Shown piece by piece: positions 23,590 to 33,800 of a DNA stretch of 64,000 nucleotides (position 1 is its first letter; each line of letters begins with the position of its first letter). The stretch is from contig NC_080046.1 of NCBI RefSeq assembly GCF_012489685.1, forward strand, positions 66,417,984-66,481,983. Direction: 5' to 3'. The notes below the pieces were generated by a model. That model was not told the origin of the DNA. It ran no database searches and saw only the letters and a program-made list of their open reading frames with translations. The position numbers and the translations under genes are program-made. This DNA is from Lotus japonicus. Lineage: Eukaryota; Streptophyta; Magnoliopsida; Fabales; Fabaceae.

Positions 23590-25126
23590 TCAATTTTCAT
23601 AGGAAAGCAGCAACTGCTTGCGAGATTTAGTGCACCAACGAGCAAAGCATGCATGGAGGTTTGGCCAGTCAGAAGATGAGCAGTGAGTAAAATGGTGGAG
23701 CCAAAGAGAAAGAACCTGTTCCTGCTCCTCTTGTTCCAACCTCTCTATAATGCCTTCCAACACCCTCTCCAACTCACCCCTCTCGCTGATGCTTAAAGCT
23801 GGAGTATCTGTGCCATTACTGGCACTGCACAACAGTGGCAGCCATGACAGTAACATCTTCAACTTCACTTGCATGCATTGCTTCATCTTGCTTTCCTCAA
23901 TTTCATCTAGCCCCATTTCTTTAGCTTCCTTCAACAAGAATGCTGCAAGGACAAATCATTCCAATTGTTTGTTAGACAACATATATAATGTAATTGACCT
24001 CTAAAGTTAATATATAACTAGAAAAATCCCTTCCATTTCAGGATTTATCTTAGGAATAACTCATCAATCAATAATCTAATTGTTAGAGAACTTATATAAT
24101 TGACTAATCCGGTGATCTCGCTCCATTCATTGGAATGGCTCGCTACATGTCACGAAATGTGCTTCATTCCAATGAATGGAGCCCAGACCTCATAGTGAAT
24201 AGACACCTAATGGTCAGGTGAGGAACCACCACGCAACACCTCGAAGAAAAAAAATTTTTAATTTCACATTATTATTAATATCATCACACAAGAAAAAATT
24301 TAATCAAATAATTTATTTTACCTGCAAGTTTGACCAGGGTAGTCTGCAAACGCGGGTCGGCGGAAAGAGCGAGGAATCCCAAATTGGACGCCGTCGACCA
24401 CCGCTGAATAGCTTCATCGGCGCATCCACAAGCCGCCATCTTCTGAGCCAGCCACAACAGCTCCGCCGCCAGCTTCTCCGCCGGAACACCAGACAAATTC
24501 CCCTCTCCTCCTCCACCTCCAATTACCCTCACCCTCCAACCACCAACAGCCTTCACCACACGCCTCAACCTCACCCCGTAGCACTCTCCGTCCTCCCCTT
24601 CCCCCTCCCCTACCGTCGCTTCCAGCTGCTTCATCGTCCTCACAAACGCCGCCGACATGACCCCACGGTTCACCTCACGCAGCGCGTGGACCCCACCCTG
24701 GTGATTATCATCGATGATGCTCTCCGCCAGAGAGCGAACCACCTGATACTTCCTTGAACTGACGGGGATGTCGTTCAGCGCCGAGAGAAGCTGCGACAGC
24801 GCGCGCCCGATTGCGGTGTCGTTGCGTGGAGCGTAGGGTGGTGCTGCTGACGTGTACTTGTAGAGCTGCTGGTGGTGCTGCTTGACCTTGACGGCGTCGT
24901 ATTTGTCGAGGAAGAGGAACGAGGGAAGGAAGCGGAGGAGGAAGATGAAGGAGTTGAGGAGAATGAAACGCAGCGTTTGGAGGAGTTTGTATTTCCTAAC
25001 GAAATAGATGAAGGAGTTGTTGTTGAGAAGAGAAGCTAGAAGGTCACGGAGGAGCGGCGGCAGCGGTAACGGTAACGGTAACGGGAACGCGCCGCCGTCC
25101 ATGTTGTTGTTTTTCTTGTTTCCCAT
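23590..25126 (-). CDS. Plant protein of unknown function, two exons
   Basis: Exons 25126-24322 and 23942-23590 join in phase 1 ('LVKLAAFLLKEAKEMG') to a 385-aa protein. The N-terminus has a short Pro-Leu repeat ('PLPLPLPLPP', encoded by a GGTAAC-type microsatellite at 25063-25092 on the plus strand). A strongly hydrophobic stretch follows around residues 40-72, possibly one or two membrane segments. The middle is Gly/Ala-rich with several charged helices. The C-terminal third ends in a Trp- and Cys-rich stretch ('LWLHHFTHC', 'DWPNLHACFARWC'). I recognise the overall look as a plant-specific family but cannot give a function. Exon 1 is far more GC-rich than its surroundings. The intron carries a perfect 18-bp inverted repeat (24120-24182). 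Confidence 0.7.
24120..24182. repeat. Perfect 18-bp inverted repeat (hairpin) in an intron
   Basis: 'gctccattcattggaatg' at 24120-24137 and its exact complement at 24165-24182, separated by 27 nt. It sits within the intron 23943-24321 of the minus-strand gene of unknown function and could fold in the pre-mRNA. It could be the remnant of a small foldback element. Stem and loop are too short to call it a microRNA precursor on sequence alone. Confidence 0.6.
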
Positions 25127-25689
25127 TTTCTTTTCTTTTCTTTTCTTTTTTTGTTGTGTGTTGACATCAAAACCTATTACCTTAACCCATGTTTATAGTG
25201 GTAATTGTTAAGGTTGTCTGGCACGTGAGTTGTGATTTGCCTCCTTATTTTGTTTCATTTGAATTAACTAATTACCTAATTAACAACCATTTAATCACTA
25301 TTAATATGGTAAAGACTAATAAATATGCTGGTGGTTGTGAAAATATGAATGGTTATGGTTGGGTTGAAACTTGAAAGACAGAAAGGTTTGGACAATTATT
25401 GAGCTATTATTGGGACCGTTCATTTCAATCTACTTGGACTAGTGGACTCAGAATATTCTCCATCTTGTAAAAAAATGCTACTTTTTGTTTATTGTTTTAA
25501 AATTTAAAATGATTTAAATGATTATTAATTATATATTTTTTAACCACGAGTTGTGGCGTTATCGTTGATTAACTCGTCCCTTAATCATGAAGTGGGAATT
25601 TGATATTCACATATGGAAATTAAGCACATTTTGCAAGTGTTTATTAACCGTTTTTCGTGCAAGTACCCAATTAAATGAATTAATAGAAG
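25127..25689. other. 5' flank of the unknown-function gene
   Basis: Contains the presumptive promoter and 5' UTR of the minus-strand gene; a TTTTC-type run lies just upstream of its ATG (25128-25150). No other coding sequence seen. Confidence 0.35.
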
Positions 25690-25705
25690 ATTTGTCATTG
25701 TAATT

Positions 25706-25826
25706 TTTTTGTATACATCAAAAAGATAAACTATAACTCTCGAGGGTTGATCTTTGGACCTCTCTCTCCTCAACTCATATGCCCACCAGCACCAATTCTT
25801 ACCAATTGAGCTATCATTCGGGGACA
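25706..25826 (-). mobile_element. tRNA-derived SINE with perfect 16-bp target-site duplication
   Basis: 'atttgtcattgtaatt' flanks the element exactly at 25690-25705 and 25827-25842. Reading the minus strand, it opens with the tRNA-like A-box 'tagctcaattgg' (complement of 25802-25813), then a degenerate B-box, and ends in a short A-run next to the duplication. A duplication of this length with a 3' A-run fits LINE-mediated retroposition. Confidence 0.75.
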
Positions 25827-25842
25827 ATTTGTCATTGTAATT

Positions 25843-27116
25843 GGTTGTGAGTACTCGGAATTGTTTAAAAGTCATTCTCTTAAAAGGAGTTGTTTAAACG
25901 ACTCTAAGCAAAATCTAAGTTAAATCACCATTGCCTTAGGTAGACCAATAATATATAAAATATGAAATTTTTAACTCATTTATTTTAAATATCATTGGTT
26001 GAGATTAGGGTAATTTAACTCAAACTTTGGGTAAAATCATTTACACAACTCCCTCTACCAAATATCAAACACGGAATTGACTTGAAACTAGTCTTGATGC
26101 GCCTTTGTTTTTGAAGTTAATAATGAGATTTACACTGTTATTTTGGACAGAAGTGCGTGTGACAAGTTACAACATAGCTTCACAAGGGCTTGCAAATGAT
26201 TGATAATACTTGTGTTTGGTTTATTTTCTTTAAAAGAAAGAAAGAGCAAACATGCAGCAATTTAGAAGAAAAATTATGACCATTACTAACAATTTGGATT
26301 CGAATATTGCCGGTGATAATTGACCACCACACCATGCCAATGCAACCAAGCCTGACAAATTCCTAACTGCATACCAAAAAATGAGTAATATACATTGAGA
26401 TTGAGATTATGTTATGAAAAACAAAGTGAATAAATAAATAATAGAGGAACTCCTCTGCATTCACCATACATTTGATTTCACGTGCCTCACCAGAACATGT
26501 TTGTGTAAAATTCTTAGAAGCACTTCAGCCGGACAAAATGATATTGACGTCAAAACAAAAATGTCAAGCTTTCAAATTAATGAGAAAGTGATTTTAGCTC
26601 TTCTCACAGGATATTTCTATTATTTTCCTATAAAAGTAACATATTCAAATATTAACATCACTCTTAACTCGCCATAATCAATTCTATCCAAAATTACTTC
26701 TGACGACGCTCAACCAAACATCAAAAACCAAAAGTGGAAGCTAGAACCTAGATAGTGAGACAGAGCCTTTGCTTGCCTTGATAATAATTAAACCAACAAA
26801 TTAACATAGGTAATTCCTTTCACCTAATAAAAAAAAAAAGTGACTTCCCTGATATATACTGAACCAACCAGTTATGACATACAGATCACTAACAATCTGA
26901 TCTCTCACTTCTTATCCCATCACATCCTCCATTACTTCTCTCTTCTCTTCTTTTCTCACTCCGGATATATACAACTACCAAACATTTTCCATAGTGAAAA
27001 TCTGATCTGCCAAAAGCTGAAATCACTAGCAGGGAAGTTGGTACTAGCTTCTAGATACTAAATTTATAAATTGTAATCTTCATCATCTTGATACCCTCGC
27101 CACAAAAAGAGAAGTA
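25843..27116. other. Intergenic, 3' flank of the hydrolase gene
   Basis: No supported gene. The part nearest 27116 should contain the 3' UTR of the minus-strand hydrolase. A few stretches (about 26560-26740) have the 'gtcaattctat'/'aaccaaacatc' style of hAT-like MITEs. Confidence 0.35.
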
Positions 27117-29027
27117 CTATGATGACTTACTGAAATCAAACGAAAATGTCTTTTGGATTTGCTCTCTGAAAGAAGGTGGTGAATTGGGACATGACCCTCC
27201 ACCGATAAGGAATGATTTCAAGTGCCTTGCAAGCTCTTTGGGCTTCTCTATGTTCACTGCATGCCCAGCTTTCTTAATCACCAAAATTTGAGCACTTTCC
27301 CCTATATGCCTGCTCCAAAGAGACATTCATTCTTAGTACCATGCTTGAATGCAAATTATATGCAATGACATGAACTTCCACTGATTACATATTTGGAAAA
27401 TCTTCTACAATTGATTATAAAGATAAAACCAATTCTGCGGAAAAACTTCTGTGAATAGTTTTCAAGTGGCAGAATTGATTCTAGTTAAAAATAAGCTAAT
27501 CCAAACATGTTATGAATTGAGTTCTCACCTTTTTAATCTGTGGCCCAATTCCAGAGGGAATACCTGATCTTGCTCTCCCCACACAATTTGAGTTGGCTGC
27601 TCCAGTGTAAACCCACAATTCAAGAAGAAGGGGAAGCATGTAATCTAGTTACTAGAGGAGTAGTTTTAAAAGGGGAAACAATTATGAGATACAAAGAATA
27701 AATACCGGTGTGATCTTGGGAATATTGGAAAGTTGTCGACCTCTTAGTAATGCCTCAAGCAATTCTCTCTTCTCCTTAATATAATCTCTACACATCACCT
27801 GTCCAAATTACATGACAGTACAAGATTAAAATCAGAGGAGTAATTTCATAAATCAGTTACAACATGTTTACACAAGCTATGAGAAGCAATTTCTGACACT
27901 AAAATCTACTTATAGCTATAATTTCAGAATGACTTCCAAATATGCACTTATAGGCTTATAGCATGTTTGGATTCATGTTCAAATCTTTCAGAATTAGAGG
28001 AATAATTTCACAAATCATATATAGTGTGTTTGGATCAACTTCTCTTCCCTTATAATCAATTCTGGAATAGAGAAACTCTCTCTAGATTTGATTTTGATAC
28101 ATTGCATTCGCGCAGTCACACAATCTCAGACTTCCAATAAAGATAGGATTCATTTATTTCATTTAGACCGCCGGTAGATATAAATTTAAAGCCGATCTTG
28201 ATCAAACGACTTAGATTGTATGACTCGGTGAATGTAAGGATTCAATGACTGCGGTGAATCCATTTCCGATTTTGACTTGAGAATCAATTATAGAAAAGTT
28301 TACAAACATGTGGTCAATATTGATCAAATTGCAGCTCAAATCTAAATAGAAAGAGAGAGGCATGCACACATACATGAATGAAATCTTCAAGGAACAAAGT
28401 AGGAACACCCCTAGCTGGCTTCACAAATGATAACTTCATCAATGCCCTGAGCTTATCAGGGGTCTGTGGCAACAAAATGCTACAAGCCTCATCCAAATTA
28501 GAAACTGCAAACAACCCATTCTCCATGTCTTTCTCCTCCAAGCAAACCCCAGTACAACACAGCACCAGCTTCTCCACCACCTCAGGGAACTGCGCAGCCA
28601 CACTATACCCCACAAACCCACCATAGCTGATCCCAACCAAGCTCATTCTATGAACCCCAAAACTCTGCATCAGCTTCACCAAACACAGAGCTTGAAACGA
28701 CTCTGTTCTCTCTGGCCGCAACGTGAACGACCCTCCAAAGAAAAGAAGGTCCGGCACGTAGATATTGAAGTGCGTGATGAAATGCCGAATCAGTTCGCCA
28801 AATTGCCACATTGCATTGGCACCGAAGCCGTGAATGAGAACAAGGGTTGGCTTACAAGGTTTGTGCGATTTGGGTATCCAGCAATGCATGGTGGTTCCAT
28901 CGCTGAGGTCGGTGGAGACGGAGCGGAGGCCGGCGACGGCGAATGAATGGCGGTATAACCAGTCTCTGGAGGCGGTGAAGCTGATGCGTCTTGAAAGCTT
29001 TGGCAACAAGGAATGATGTTGTGACAT
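27117..29027 (-). CDS. Alpha/beta hydrolase-fold protein
   Basis: Exons 29027-28374, 27798-27706, 27599-27529 and 27309-27117 join in phases 0, 0, 2 to 336 aa. The catalytic triad is visible: nucleophile Ser in 'GISYGG' (exon 1), acid Asp in 'VWGEQDQVFP' (exon 3) and His in 'KKAGHAVNIEKP' (exon 4). The oxyanion-hole 'LVLIHGFGA' is in exon 1. Length and layout match plant esterase/epoxide-hydrolase-like serine hydrolases; the substrate cannot be inferred. No clear signal peptide. The exon-3 acceptor is a NAGNAG site (starts 27599 or 27596), so a one-residue Gln variant is possible. The active-site residues are intact, so the enzyme is likely functional. The introns contain hAT-like MITE sequence ('gtgtttggatcaacttctct', about 28025). 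Confidence 0.88.
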
Positions 29028-29212
29028 TGTGAATGGAAGGAAAAGAATGAAATATTATGAAGAATTTGATGTTGTTGAATGATTGTGGTTGTGTTTTTCT
29101 GGGTCGGTTGGATGAGGATCAGAGGGAAATTTGATAATTGAAGGATGCGAAGAAAACGAGATAAAGAGTTAAAAACCAAACAACATAACAAGAATTGGAA
29201 GGAATGCAACAA

Positions 29213-29786
29213 ATGCGGGTTGCCGATTCATACAAGATTACAAGTGTCCCATGCAACTCCAACATTGGATATTTGGATTCCCATTTTTTATTTATATAGA
29301 ACATGCTAGAAGTATAGTAAAATACTAAAATGTAAAAGTAAGAATAAAGTGCCATAATGAAGTAGGCCCAACATTTCAAATTGAGGTGAGGAGAATTAAA
29401 ACGTTTTTCAACATTTTTCTTATGAACCTTTCACAATATTTATAACCTTTTCCCTCTCTTTCTCTCCATCATATTAAGACTAACAATCACATTTCTCTTT
29501 TAAAAAATATCCAATCATATTAAGAAAGCCCTAAATAGGTGCAAAGGCATCTTCAATCCAAACAGAATTAGAAAAGACATTGCGTTCTTAGCCAGATAAT
29601 CAGTAGCCTGATTTTCATCCTCATACAAAAATGAAAGAGAAAAACTAACAAACAGCGAACAAAGATCCTTACAATCATTTAAAACAAAATAAAAATAAGA
29701 TAAACCTCAACGCTTCTGATTCCAATCATCAAATAACGGTAAACAATCAAAATAATGGGTCAGCATTAAATGATAGATAGTAAGTG
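29213..29786. other. Intergenic between hydrolase and OM64 genes, no gene seen
   Basis: Upstream flank of the hydrolase gene. AT-rich without recognisable domains on either strand. Confidence 0.35.
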
Positions 29787-29934
29787 CAGTGGCGGAGGCA
29801 GGCTTCTGAAGAGGGTGGTGCTATACACGTATAATTTTGGTATTAGTAAGGAAAAATATATATTTCTTGTAAACAAAAGTATAATTTTGGGGGTGACTAT
29901 GGCATGGCCAAGTCACCCCTTGGTTCTGCCACTG
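29787..29934. mobile_element. hAT-type MITE with perfect 8-bp TSD
   Basis: 148 bp starting 'cagtggcggaggcaggct' and ending in the complement of 'cagtggcagaaccaa'. The flanks 'agtaagtg' at 29779-29786 and 29935-29942 are identical, the 8-bp duplication expected for hAT transposons. No coding capacity. Confidence 0.8.
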
Positions 29935-30049
29935 AGTAAGTGGGTCGGCGTCTAACCAATCAGCCCTAAATGAGACGTGATGTTCCTTAACTAAGTCACT
30001 CCATCTGTCTCTATGGTCCTTACTTAATTGTGGAACGTTTGAGTCGGCT

Positions 30050-30700
30050 AGTATGTTATTGGGTGTTTTAACCCGGCTAGAACAACTACCGACACATTCT
30101 CCTTCGTACTCAATGTGATTGGTTAATTTTTTAAAAAGCCAATATATTTCTTTCACTTCACATAAAATGTATTGATTTTTTTCAAAATTAGACTAATCAC
30201 ATTGAAAATGAAAATGTTAAAATGTGCCAATGTTAAAATGTGTTGAAAAGAATGTGTTCCTATCATTTCTCATGAAATATGTTGGTCAACACATGAAAAA
30301 GATCCCAAATAGGTTTGCTATACCTAGAATTAGAAAGAGAATATGCTCCTCTTGTGCTGGGATTGTATGCGTATTTGACACCGCCCTTTCTTTTCTGTTA
30401 TCCTCTATTTTTTAGACAGATTCAATTTCAAACAAATAAACAATGTTAGGCAATTATTGTTTATATGATACTATCCTAATTTTATAGGACTAGAAGGTAA
30501 TTATGATAATGGTGAGACTTGAGAGATGATGAAAGCGAGTCGTAGCTATGTCTTATGAGTTATGTCATGATACTTATTTTATGAGTTATGTCATGATACT
30601 TTGATATACACGAAAAAAAAAAAAAAATTGCGCCAGATAATTCTTAGTTATATCGTGTGCTGTGTGCTGCCCATATCTACATCGTGTGCTATGTCCCAAA
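30050..30700. repeat. Decayed inverted-repeat MITE and short direct repeats
   Basis: About 30085-30290 is a degenerate inverted-repeat element related to the one at 22577-22767. At 30555-30600 the segment 'atgagttatgtcatgatact' occurs twice in tandem. No gene is supported here. The stretch nearest 30890 is the likely 3' UTR of OM64. Confidence 0.45.
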
Positions 30701-30889
30701 AGTAAGTTGCTAAAATAAATACTCCTAATAGAATATGAAATGAGCCCAAAAAATGCAGCATCACATCGACATAATAGTCCCCTATCTTCTTCACTTCGAA
30801 GGGAGCTAAAAATCATATTTCCACAGCCATTAGCATTCTCAAACAGTAGGGGGGGAGGACAGGGTCAAAAGTGCCGAAGCCCGTATGTA

Positions 30890-33800
30890 TCAACTCATCA
30901 ATTTTCTGAGTCTTTTCTCAGCAACACTAGCGGTTTTGTTCTGCGGTTCAAGAACAAGAGCATGCTTGAAATCTGCACAGCATGAGAAAATGATACTGAA
31001 CAAACTTAGAGTTGTTCCAAATGATTTTTTACTCATCATGCTCCAACACTCAGGATGAAGAGAACAAACGTGAATAATAAAGCTCAGACATAAACGGACA
31101 CCCTTTGGGAAATCAAAATTCACAAGTGATTGGTGTTCAATGATACTTGTAGGGAACTCTTGAAGTTGAAGCATTCCAAATTGGACTCAACTACTCAAGT
31201 GAGATAGAGATACAAGAAAGGGTTTTAAAAACTGAGCCATACCTTTTAGAGCTTCCTTATACTGACGTAGCGATTCTCTAGCAGTTCCACGTCTCAGATA
31301 TGCCTTCACATTCTGCATTAAAATATAATATACAACCCTGAATATATTTGATAAATTCTATAGATATTTGTACACATTCAGATGTCAAACTTCATAAAGA
31401 TATAGTAAGCTAGTAGATAAACATTTTCAAAAATCAATGATAGTTTAGTAGCCATACTAGAGTTTAATAATTTATTATTATTATACATGTTGATTTTAGA
31501 ATACAAGTTTTTTCAAGATTTTGCCGCTGTCACATGTCCATCTTCTCACCTTCTTATCATGTAATATGGCCTCATTGCAGTCTTCTTCAGCTTGCTGAAA
31601 GCTGCATAATTTCACGGGAGGTACACGAATTACACAGAGAAACAGTGAAACGACCAATTGGCAAGCAGGAAAAACGGCATACCATCCTAACTCTATGTAA
31701 GCAGCTGCCCTGTTGTTGTAGTAAGTTGCATTCATCCCGTTCAACTTGATAGCCTCGGTGTAGTAGTTGACAGCTTTATTCCACAGCCTTCCTTTAAATG
31801 CTGCATTGCCCTAAAGAAAATTCATCTTTCAGTGATCCATTGCACACCCTGAAAATCTATCCTTTTATTGCCCGTAATAAGATCTTATGCTTTAGCTTGA
31901 CTACTGCATAGCCCATCATTCAAGTTCACATTCATCATTAATCAAACATCATGTGTTTTAGATAATAACTTCAGTTACAAATTATAATTTATAAAGGAAT
32001 CCTGACAGATAAAATGCTTAGGGGTAGAACTAACCTTCTCTTTTAAAAGTTCAGAAGATTCCAAATTACCATTGCTATCTGGTAGTGGGAGAGCATAGGA
32101 ATCAGCAACACTAACTTGCTCTTGAAGAGTATTATACATATCCAAGACCGTATCAAGAAGAAATTTATCAGCTCCATGCGATGAGATGAATGAAACAGAA
32201 ACACAGCAATCATTGTGATATCCTAATGGAATTGCAACCTGTAAATGAAGTAAAAGCCAAAATACAAAAATCAATCAAAGAACATAAAAAAGAGCAGTCC
32301 GGTGCACAAAGCTCCCGCATGCGCAGGGTCCGGGAAAAGATCAAACCATTTGGTCTATAGTATGCAACCTTACCTTGTTTTTAACTAAAGATTCATAACA
32401 TAAGCAGATGAAAATGATCTCCAGAGAAAAGAAGATATCGAATTACCTGACAACATCCAGAAATACTAGCAATGCTAGATAATGCAAAAGCTCTGTCATG
32501 GTACTCAGAATAAAACCCTTTCAGTGTATTAAGCTCTAATGGATTGTCTGCAACTGTGGGAATAACTAGTATTCCATCATCCTGTGGGACAATCAAAACA
32601 AAGAAGGTAAGAGCATAGCATAGACACGTTCAATAGACTTAACAAGAGTCGCCTTTAAATAATAAAAATAAGAGACCTAGGTTATCTTCCATTATAAGTA
32701 AATGAGAATCATGTTATAAGTTTAAGACATACCACTTCTTTCGAAAATTGATAGGTACACTTAATGCTATGCTGGACTACTAATCTATTTTCCCTATTTC
32801 TTGTCTATAACAAGTTAAGAAAAAGTTAACTTCTATACCAAAATCCCAAATCGGAGAGTGACAAAAACATATTAGTCTTTTGTACCATTTTCTTCTTTCA
32901 TTTTGGAATAATAATTCTAACACCAATGAGATTTGACAACATACTAGAGCATTACTGAAAAAGTAACTACAGATATTACAGTACCTTCAGTAGACGTTGA
33001 AAAGAACCTCGCAACTCAGTTCTGACTTTATACAAGGCTTTTATATTATCATGTGTAGTCTTCATGGCTGCAAAAACACGATCGGACACACCACGCCCTA
33101 GCCTGGGTTTGACCGATTTAACCCATTCTTCATGATTGGTTTTGAATTCATATCTGAAGAGCAGATGCAAATATGTAGTTATAAAATAACTGTGAGGCTC
33201 TCAACAGAATTCTACAAGGCAATATGTTCTATTACAAAAAAGATGTGATTAATCATCAAACACATGGAACATAAAGCATAACATAACATAATAAAACAAA
33301 AATCATGATTCAACATCAAATGATATGATAGAATACCCTTGCAATGAAAACATAACCGAAGTGAGAGCTTTCAGCACAGATGCTACATTTTGTTGTTGAG
33401 TTAATTGTTCATGAAATCCCTTTAGACTGGGCACGTCAGTAGCAATATACTGCCATAGATTTATATGCTGTAGAGACTGATCTGCAAAACCAAAAGGACC
33501 AGATAACCTAATTGTTCATGAAACCCCTTTAGACTGGTCTAGACATTCAGAGTTTTTTTACCCACTGTAATACAATTAACAACAACAAAATAGTAAATAT
33601 GTATGAAAGCAACAGAGGCTGGTCTTCAAAGGTGTGGAAACTTACAACCAGACAAATTCTCAATAGCTTTGCCCATAACATATACCGTCTGCTGAGCAGG
33701 AACTTTAGATAATTGAAAAAGATCATAAGCAAACATGATACGCCTGGTCCTTTTGGGCTCCACAGAATTCAATTGAAGTAAAATATGTCCAACACGATGA

